A stretch of DNA of 64,000 nt from JAABRB01 sp963735025 (lineage in GTDB: Bacteria > Pseudomonadota > Gammaproteobacteria > Burkholderiales > SG8-39). The stretch covers positions 558,001 to 622,000 of the forward strand of contig CAVTJG010000009.1 in the NCBI GenBank assembly GCA_963735025.1, read 5' to 3'. Both the position numbers and the translations under genes were made by a program. The notes under the pieces were generated by a model. That model ran no database searches, was not told the origin of the DNA, and saw only the letters and a program-made list of their open reading frames with translations. Within the stretch, counting starts at the first letter, position 1, and each line of letters opens with the position of its first letter. Positions 59,149 to 64,000 of the stretch are shown here, one piece after another.

Positions 59149-59374
59149 CTCTTCTTGTAATTCGAGTCTAAGCCGCGCTGTGGACATGGCGCCCGGCTCG
59201 ACTTTGCTTAACTCTTTGTTTTTGCGACGACTCAGGCGGGTGTACGCGGACGCCTGTGGACCGGGCGGTGCTGGAGAGGCGGTATTCAGCCGATGGTCAA
59301 GTGAGTGACCGCCATGTCCCGAGGGATCTTTTCCGTGTGAGCCCGGCGCCGGAATTTCGCCTGGAATCAGGAAG

Positions 59375-60507
59375 CTACGCCGGAGCGGCGTTGTTGTTGA
59401 AGCGCTCGAGCCCGAGCGCGGCGCGCAGATCCTGCGTCGCCGCTTCCTTGTAATCCTCCAGCGGAATGCCCGTAGCGTCCGCGATCTTCACGACGGCATT
59501 GAACGATGCGACGATCGCAGCCGCATCGACCAGTCCCTCGGGGCCCAGTGCGCGATAGATGCTTTGCCGCGCGGCGGCCTGTCGATTCTTGTCGTTGCCC
59601 AGCATCGCTTCACCGAACTCGATCAACGCCGCCGCATGCGGCACGCCGTTGTCGTCGCCTCACCCTCGAGGAAGGCATCCAGCTCGAGCTCCTGTCCCGC
59701 ATGTTCGCCGCTCGCACGGAGCAGCCCCGCGTGGCTGACCGTTCAGTAGTAACAACCGTTGAGCGCCGACACGCGCGCTGCGAGCATCTCGATCTGGGCG
59801 TGCGTCAACGCGCGATGTTCCGTGCCGAATGCACGAATCTCGTCATCCTTCAGATAGAGCTCGACGTCGAGATCGAAGAAGTTGAAAACCTCCTGGGGAA
59901 CGAGGCTCAGCGCGCGGTGGATGTTCTTTTCGCCATGCACCGCATAGGGATCGGCATCGTCGGCGGTCAGGTCGTGCGGCGCGACCGTGTGCACCCACGC
60001 GAGGTCGCGCTTGGCGCCGGCCGGGCGCGCTTTGCGAGGTTCACCGGGCATGGGCGCCGGTAGCGGGCGCAGCGCGCGCCCCAGCGCGTGGTCGAACGTG
60101 TCCAAGGCCGTGACGAGCGCGACGATGCCGACGATTTCCACGTAGCGCTCTTCGCTGACGTCGCTCGCCACCGTCTCGCGTACCCAGCTCTGCTTGAGCC
60201 GGCCGGCATCCGTGACGATGCGGTGCACGACGTCCACGACGGGTTGCGCAAGGGCGCCCTGCGAATCATGGTCTCCGCGCAACGCGTACGGTGACAGGGC
60301 GTCTTTGCGTTGCCTGCACAATGCGCAATGTGGCGCGTTGCGCGTTTCCGCCGCAATGGCCAGGCGCTCTGTGCCGGTCCACCATGTTCCGGGCGCCGCG
60401 AGCCGCGCCCACGCACGCTGTACCTCGCGGTCGAGCCCTTGCCTGATCGGCAGCTTGCTTGCTTCGAGCATTTGCGTGTTCGGCGTGATTGTCACGGGAC
60501 ACTCCAT
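59375..60507 (-). CDS. Alkylhydroperoxidase-related selenoprotein (Sec at codon 255; one frameshift)
   Basis: The frame from ATG 60507 meets TGA at 59745-59743 in NGCYY-U-TVSHAGLLRASG, where related carboxymuconolactone/AhpD proteins have CxxC followed by His: the motif becomes C252-Y-Y-U255. Sequence behind the UGA is clearly coding (HAGQELELDAFLEG), then one base is missing near 59657 and it continues PHAAALIEFGEAMLGNDKNR to the stop at 59375, about 377 residues in all. The N-terminal 180 residues contain a further CALC (residues about 60-63). A SECIS-like hairpin follows the UGA. It is the third gene behind kynA and kynU. Likely a thiol/selenol peroxidase; substrate unknown. Confidence 0.8.
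59715..59733 (-). promoter_or_regulatory. Candidate SECIS hairpin behind UGA 59745
   Basis: CACG and GGG (with one bulged C between) pair with CTC and CGTG around a GCTG loop, using one G-U pair. The loop begins 17 bases after the UGA and has G first. It is weaker than the other two candidates. Confidence 0.5.
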
Positions 60508-60557
60508 CGATGGAATAGAAGTGAGACCGCTCGCGGCGCGGCGATCGTCACGCGAGT

Positions 60558-61706
60558 TTACCGCTCGGGTGAGCTGCTAGCGACAACCGCGCCCACGTGC
60601 TTTGCCGCCAGGCTGAGCTCCGCATCCGAATTCAGCACGTCCGGGCAAAGCCGCAGCGTGTCGCCGCGCGCATCGCAATCGATGCCCGCTCTTGCCAGTG
60701 CGGCGGAAAGGCCGGTGGCGCTCGGATGCGTCACAGTGAGAAACGCGCCGTGGGCGGACCCCGCACCTTCTGCGTGCACGCCTTGCTCCGCCAACAGCGT
60801 AGCGAGTCGCGCTTTCTGTTCAAGATTGTACGCACGCAGCCGCTCGGGCCCGAGCTCGAGCGTGACTTCCAGTCCGGCTAGCGCCTGCACCGGTGCGAGC
60901 ACCGGCGGCGTGGACTCGAGCCAGGCGTCGCCGCCCGATCCGAACTCGGGCGGATCCGGTCGCTGGTAGGCAAACACGTCCTTTTTCGCAAACCAGCCGG
61001 TGTCGAGCGTGCGTAGTTGCTCGGCGAGCCCCGGGCGCACGTAGAGCCAGCAGGCACCCGTGCCGCCGCGCGTGTATTTGTACGAACCGCCGACCGCGAA
61101 ATCGGCCTCGAGCGTGGCGAGATCAAGCGGCAGTACGCCGGCGTGGTGATAGACGTCCAGCAGCACCAGGGCGCCCACGGCGTGCGCCGAGCGTATTCGC
61201 TCCGCTAGCGCTGTCACCAGCTCACCGCTGCGAAACTGTACCGTTGAAAGCACCACGAGATCTGCGCTGTCGGCCGAAAGTGCGCGCCAGGGCACGATCT
61301 CGAGCGCGATGCGCCGCTTCTCGCGGTAGACGCGCAGGACGAAGTCGAGCGAGTCGAACTCTCCGTCGCTCGCCACCACGCGCGGCACGCCCTCGAGCGC
61401 GTTCAGCACTGCGCGCAAGCCTTGCGCCGCGCTCGTCTTCGGCACGATGCAGTCGGCACGCGGCGCCCCGACGAGTCGCGCCGTGAGTGCGCGAAAGCGT
61501 TCGCGTGCTGCGAGCCACGGCTCCCACGCGCCGCCCATGTCGCGATACCACGCGTCGAGCGCCTCGCGCACGTCCTCCGCCATGCGATCGGGTGGGCGGC
61601 CGAGAGAGTGGTTGGCGAGGTAAATGCTCTTCCGCGCAAGCACGCGCGAAAAGCGTGGCCAGAGCTCCGCGCGCAGCTTCGACTCGGTGAGTGATCCCTC
61701 GATCAC
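60558..61706 (-). CDS. kynU: Kynureninase-like PLP enzyme (class V aminotransferase fold)
   Basis: 382 residues from GTG 61706, which overlaps the kynA stop (GTGA); the open frame further upstream lies within kynA. The PLP Lys is in FAVGGSYKYTRGGTGACWLY; the Asp region is GALVLLDVYHHAGVLPLD. Kynureninases hydrolyse kynurenine to anthranilate and alanine; overall similarity and the coupled kynA support this, but the sequence is a divergent member (SIYLANHSLGRPP is kynureninase-like). Pathway: tryptophan degradation. Confidence 0.8.
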   Translation of the reverse strand: MIEGSLTESKLRAELWPRFSRVLARKSIYLANHSLGRPPDRMAEDVREALDAWYRDMGGAWEPWLAARERFRALTARLVGAPRADCIVPKTSAAQGLRAVLNALEGVPRVVASDGEFDSLDFVLRVYREKRRIALEIVPWRALSADSADLVVLSTVQFRSGELVTALAERIRSAHAVGALVLLDVYHHAGVLPLDLATLEADFAVGGSYKYTRGGTGACWLYVRPGLAEQLRTLDTGWFAKKDVFAYQRPDPPEFGSGGDAWLESTPPVLAPVQALAGLEVTLELGPERLRAYNLEQKARLATLLAEQGVHAEGAGSAHGAFLTVTHPSATGLSAALARAGIDCDARGDTLRLCPDVLNSDAELSLAAKHVGAVVASSSPER

Positions 61707-62548
61707 CGGTTGCCGATTTCGGTGCGCACGTCGATCAGCTCCGGGAACAGCGCCACCTCCAGCGTTTTTCTCAGGAATCCCACTCCGGCAGTGCCGCCCG
61801 TGCCGCGCTTGAAGCCGATCACGCGCTCGACCGTCTTCACGTGCCGGAAGCGCCAGAGCTGGAAATTCTCCTCCACGTCCACCAGCTTCTCGCACATGTC
61901 GTAGGCGTCCCAGAAGCGCTTCGGATCCTCGTAGATCGCTCTGAGTACGGAGGTGACGCCCGGGTTCCGCGCGTAGGGCAGCGAGAAGTCGCGCTCGACG
62001 ACTTCGCGCGGCACTGGCAGGCCGCGGCGCGCGAGATGGCGCAGAAACTCTTCGTAGAGACTCGGCGCCTCCAGCAGATGCTTCAGCCAGGCGTGCGTGT
62101 CCGGGTCGTGGCGCTGCACCTCGAGCATGCGCGCATTTTTGTTGCCAAGCAGGAACTCGATGGCGCGAAACTGGAATGACTGGAGGCCCGATGCGGGTCC
62201 GAGTGCATCGCGGAACTCAGCGTATTCCGAGGGCGTGAGCGTCTCGAGCACTGCCCACTGCTCGAATAGCTGGCGCTGGATCTGCTTCACGCGCGCAAGA
62301 ATCTTGAAGCAGGGTGCGAGCCGATCCGCGCGTACGTGCCCGATGGCCGCCACGAGCTCGTGAATCATCAGCTTCATCCAGAGCTCCGACGTCTGGTGCT
62401 GGATGATGAACATCATCTCGTCGTGGTGCACCGGCTGCGACCGGGGCAGCTGGGCCGACAAGATCTTGTCGAGGCGCAGGTAGCCCCCGTAGGAAGTCTC
62501 GGAGCCAAGTTCGGTGATGATGCCGGGATCGTTTATCGGCTGGGCCAT
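61703..62548 (-). CDS. kynA: Tryptophan 2,3-dioxygenase
   Basis: 281 residues, intact. YGGYLRLDKILSAQ, HHDEMMFIIQHQTSELWMKL (with the substrate-binding His and Arg region) and the C-terminal ENFQLWRFRHVKTVERVIGF with the haem-ligand His followed by KRGTGGTAGVGFL are diagnostic. The haem enzyme opens the indole ring to N-formylkynurenine. No kynurenine formamidase is visible next to it. First gene of the kynA-kynU-selenoprotein operon, divergent from the peroxiredoxin selenoprotein. Confidence 0.93.
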   Translation of the reverse strand: MAQPINDPGIITELGSETSYGGYLRLDKILSAQLPRSQPVHHDEMMFIIQHQTSELWMKLMIHELVAAIGHVRADRLAPCFKILARVKQIQRQLFEQWAVLETLTPSEYAEFRDALGPASGLQSFQFRAIEFLLGNKNARMLEVQRHDPDTHAWLKHLLEAPSLYEEFLRHLARRGLPVPREVVERDFSLPYARNPGVTSVLRAIYEDPKRFWDAYDMCEKLVDVEENFQLWRFRHVKTVERVIGFKRGTGGTAGVGFLRKTLEVALFPELIDVRTEIGNR

Positions 62549-62746
62549 TGCGGCACATCGCTCGTGGAAAGCGAGCGCTCATGATGCCACGCGCGCTCGC
62601 CGACCGCACGTCGCGCACAGCACCGTAAACCGGGATGAATATAGCGGGTTGTCCCGCGGACCCGGGGGGTGTAGATTCGCCGCTCGGCCGGACCGGCAGC
62701 AGAGATTCGGTCCGGCGATTCGGGGAAGCGCAGGAAGGAAACCGGA

Positions 62747-63229
62747 ATGGCGGAAAAGCTGAATACGGGAGACATGTTTCCCAGCATGACCCTCAATCTG
62801 GTCGATGGGGGAAAGCTGGATCTCCCGGGCGGGATCGAATCGAAATACAAGGTCGTGCTCTTCTATCGCGGCCACTGGTGACCATACTGTCGCCGGCAGT
62901 TGGCCGGCTTCGAGTTCTGGAAGGCACAGCTCGCGGGTGCGGGCGTCAAGGTCGTCGCGGCAAGCGTCGACCCGATAGACAAGGCAAAGGAAGTAGCGGC
63001 AGGGTTGAGTTTCCCGATCGGCTACGGCGTCACGCGCGCGCAAGCTGATCAGCTCGGTTCGTGGTGGGAAGACCGTCGTGGAATCGTCCAGCCTTCGGAG
63101 TTCATTCTGGGTGCGGATGGAAAAATCCTGCTCGCGAGCTACAGCTCGGGCCCGTTGGGCCGGCTGGAGGCAACCGATGTGGTGCGGATGGCGAATTTCG
63201 TCGACGCGCAGGCGCAGCAGAAGAAATAG
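62747..63229 (+). CDS. Peroxiredoxin-like selenoprotein (Sec at codon 45)
   Basis: ATG 62747 has an AGGAAGG ribosome site. The single frame to TAG 63229 (160 residues) contains one TGA at 62879-62881 in VVLFYRGHW-U-PYCRRQLAGF. AhpC/TSA-type proteins have Cys at this place as peroxidatic residue (W-C-P-Y-C), so the UGA replaces exactly the catalytic Cys, giving UxxC. The rest is coding and family-like (VKVVAASVDPIDKAKEVAAG; FPIGYGVTRAQADQLGSWWE). A perfect hairpin follows at SECIS distance, and tRNA-Sec lies 73 bases downstream. It should reduce peroxides with high rate. Confidence 0.9.
62892..62908 (+). promoter_or_regulatory. Candidate SECIS hairpin behind UGA 62879
   Basis: GCCGGC (62892-62897) pairs perfectly with GCCGGC (62903-62908) around an AGTTG loop. 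The loop starts 16 bases after the UGA, with G in second position, as expected for bacterial SECIS elements. Confidence 0.7.
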
Positions 63230-63253
63230 TCCACGCAGGCAACGCAGCAATTG

Positions 63254-63280
63254 AAAAAGCCGGGTCGACCCCGGCTTTTT
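63254..63280. terminator. Rho-independent terminator between the peroxiredoxin gene and tRNA-Sec
   Basis: AAAAAGCCGGG, a TCGAC loop and CCCGGCTTTTT form an 11-base perfect stem with T tracts on both strands, so it can stop transcripts from both sides: the peroxiredoxin gene on plus and selB/tRNA-Sec on minus. Confidence 0.85.
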
Positions 63281-63301
63281 CTTTTCCCCGCGAATTGTTC
63301 G

Positions 63302-63396
63302 TGGCGGAAGAGAGTGGGAGTCGAACCCACCAGGGACGTCTGACGCCCCTCTCCGGGTTTGAAGTCCGGGCGCCCCCCCGGGGTCGATTCCCTTCC
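63302..63396 (-). tRNA. selC: tRNA-Sec (anticodon TCA)
   Basis: 95 bases on the minus strand, the length of the E. coli gene. The 8-base acceptor stem GGAAGGGA pairs with the 3' strand before GCCA (one G-U); CCA is encoded. The anticodon loop CTTCAAA puts TCA at 63360-63362, reading UGA. A long variable arm (about 9 base pairs) and GGTTCGACTCC in the T arm fit selenocysteine tRNA. The top pair of the anticodon stem is an A-C mismatch, perhaps a sequence error. Confidence 0.95.
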
Positions 63397-63410
63397 GATG
63401 AGCGCGAATT

Positions 63411-64000
63411 CTAACCCGTGGTGCGACGCCCCCGGAAAACGCTTCGGATGCGGGTCTGAGCACGATTCGTGCATCGCCGACACGCCGCGTGAAGCGCACG
63501 CGATCGAAGAACTCGAGGACCTCAATCGACAGGTTGCGTCCTAGCCCGCTCGCGTCGCGAAATGCGGCCGCCGTGACGCGTCCCTCTCCGTGTGCTTTGG
63601 CAAGCGCCTCGGCGATCTGTGCGAGCCGCGCAACCGTACGCGGCAGGAAGAATCTCGTCTGGGATACGCGCACCGCGAGGCTGCGGCGCGCGGCCCGGTC
63701 GAGCAGGCCCTGCACGGCTTTTGGCGGAGCGCGAAGCCCTTCGGCCATCTTCGGCAACGGTAGGTGGTCGCGCGTCATCTGCTTCGAGCAGCTTCACAAT
63801 GCGTTGCCATAGCTCCGCGTCGGCCGCCACGAACTCGGATCGATGCGTCGGCAGGCGCACGTCAGCCCCGCCGCGCGCAAGCTCGCCGGCACGCACGAGC
63901 TCGTTCGCGATGGCGACCACTACCGCGCGCGGGAGGCCCTTGCCGTCCAGGATGCGATCTTCCGGTGGCCCCGGCGAGTCCGGCGCGCGCGCGTGCCACG
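63411..64000 (-). CDS. selB: Selenocysteine-specific elongation factor SelB, C-terminal part (5' end outside window; frameshifted)
   Basis: The last 190 or so residues of SelB. ILDGKGLPRAVVVAIANELV, LWQRIVKLLEADDARPPTVA, then in another frame GLRAPPKAVQGLLDRAARR, TRFFLPRTVARLAQIAEALA and FRDASGLGRNLSIEVLEFFD with FTRRVGDARIVL form the winged-helix domains that bind the SECIS hairpin. Shifts lie near 63765 and 63435; the likely stop is TAG 63413-63411. It ends 15 bases before tRNA-Sec in the same direction, suggesting one transcript. The GTPase part lies beyond 64000. Confidence 0.85.

Noticed and set aside
1..64000. CRISPR arrays, rRNA genes, phage genes or a replication origin
   Set aside because: I saw no regularly spaced repeats, no rRNA sequence, no structural phage genes and no origin features.

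Overview
The window is a GC-rich proteobacterial fragment that holds an almost complete photosynthesis gene cluster (PGC) of a purple, bacteriochlorophyll-a type phototroph. The genes for Mg-chelatase, the dark-operative protochlorophyllide and chlorophyllide reductases, the oxygen-dependent ring cyclase AcsF, the type-II reaction centre (PufLM, PuhA, PufC), LH1 and spheroidene/spirilloxanthin-type carotenoids (CrtBICDEF, no CrtA) point to an aerobic or facultative anoxygenic phototroph. No anaerobic cyclase (bchE), LH2 or rRNA is present. A betaproteobacterial or related host is my guess, but nothing here decides it.

Layout. 0-8.7 kb: metabolic flank (aldehyde dehydrogenase end, FAD/NAD(P) protein, amidohydrolase, GST, dehydrogenase, a DctPQM TRAP transporter, an EamA permease). 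8.8-11.2 kb: a thioredoxin - AhpD-like selenoprotein - redox-dead AhpD paralogue - haem oxygenase operon. 11.2-22 kb: regulators and late pigment genes (bphP, ppsR1, a small membrane protein, tspO, bchP, a pucC/lhaA-type carrier, bchG, ppsR2, aerR). 22-36 kb: bchFNBHLM-lhaA-puhABC-acsF-puhE on the plus strand. 36.1-37.8 kb: two damaged transposase genes and a run of 15 G. 37.8-47.3 kb: psiE, then the minus-strand bchCXYZ-pufBBALMC operon. 47.3-55.2 kb: crtF, crtE, crtD, crtC, two small membrane genes, crtB and crtI. 55.2-59 kb: bchI-bchD-bchO. 59.4-63.2 kb: a kynA-kynU-selenoprotein operon and a divergent peroxiredoxin selenoprotein. 63.3-64 kb: tRNA-Sec and the 3' end of selB.

Two themes stand out. 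First, three genes have an in-frame UGA exactly where homologues have a redox cysteine (9519, 59745 minus, 62879). Each UGA is followed by a hairpin that fits a bacterial SECIS element, and tRNA-Sec plus selB lie in the same window. Selenoprotein peroxidase genes therefore flank the PGC on both sides. Second, PpsR-type boxes (TGT-N12-ACA and close variants) sit in front of bchF, bchG, bchC, crtE/crtD, crtI and bchI. The two PpsR proteins, AerR and a bacteriophytochrome without a histidine kinase domain are encoded in the same cluster, so light, redox and cobalamin inputs probably meet on these boxes.

Quality warning. Many PGC genes (15.8-19 kb, 22-33 kb, 34.5-35.3 kb, 38.7-55 kb) carry dense single-base frameshifts while the encoded residues stay well conserved. 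Neighbouring genes are clean for kilobases. I read this mainly as local assembly or consensus error rather than decay. Spans of these genes are given from first to last recognisable residue across frames.
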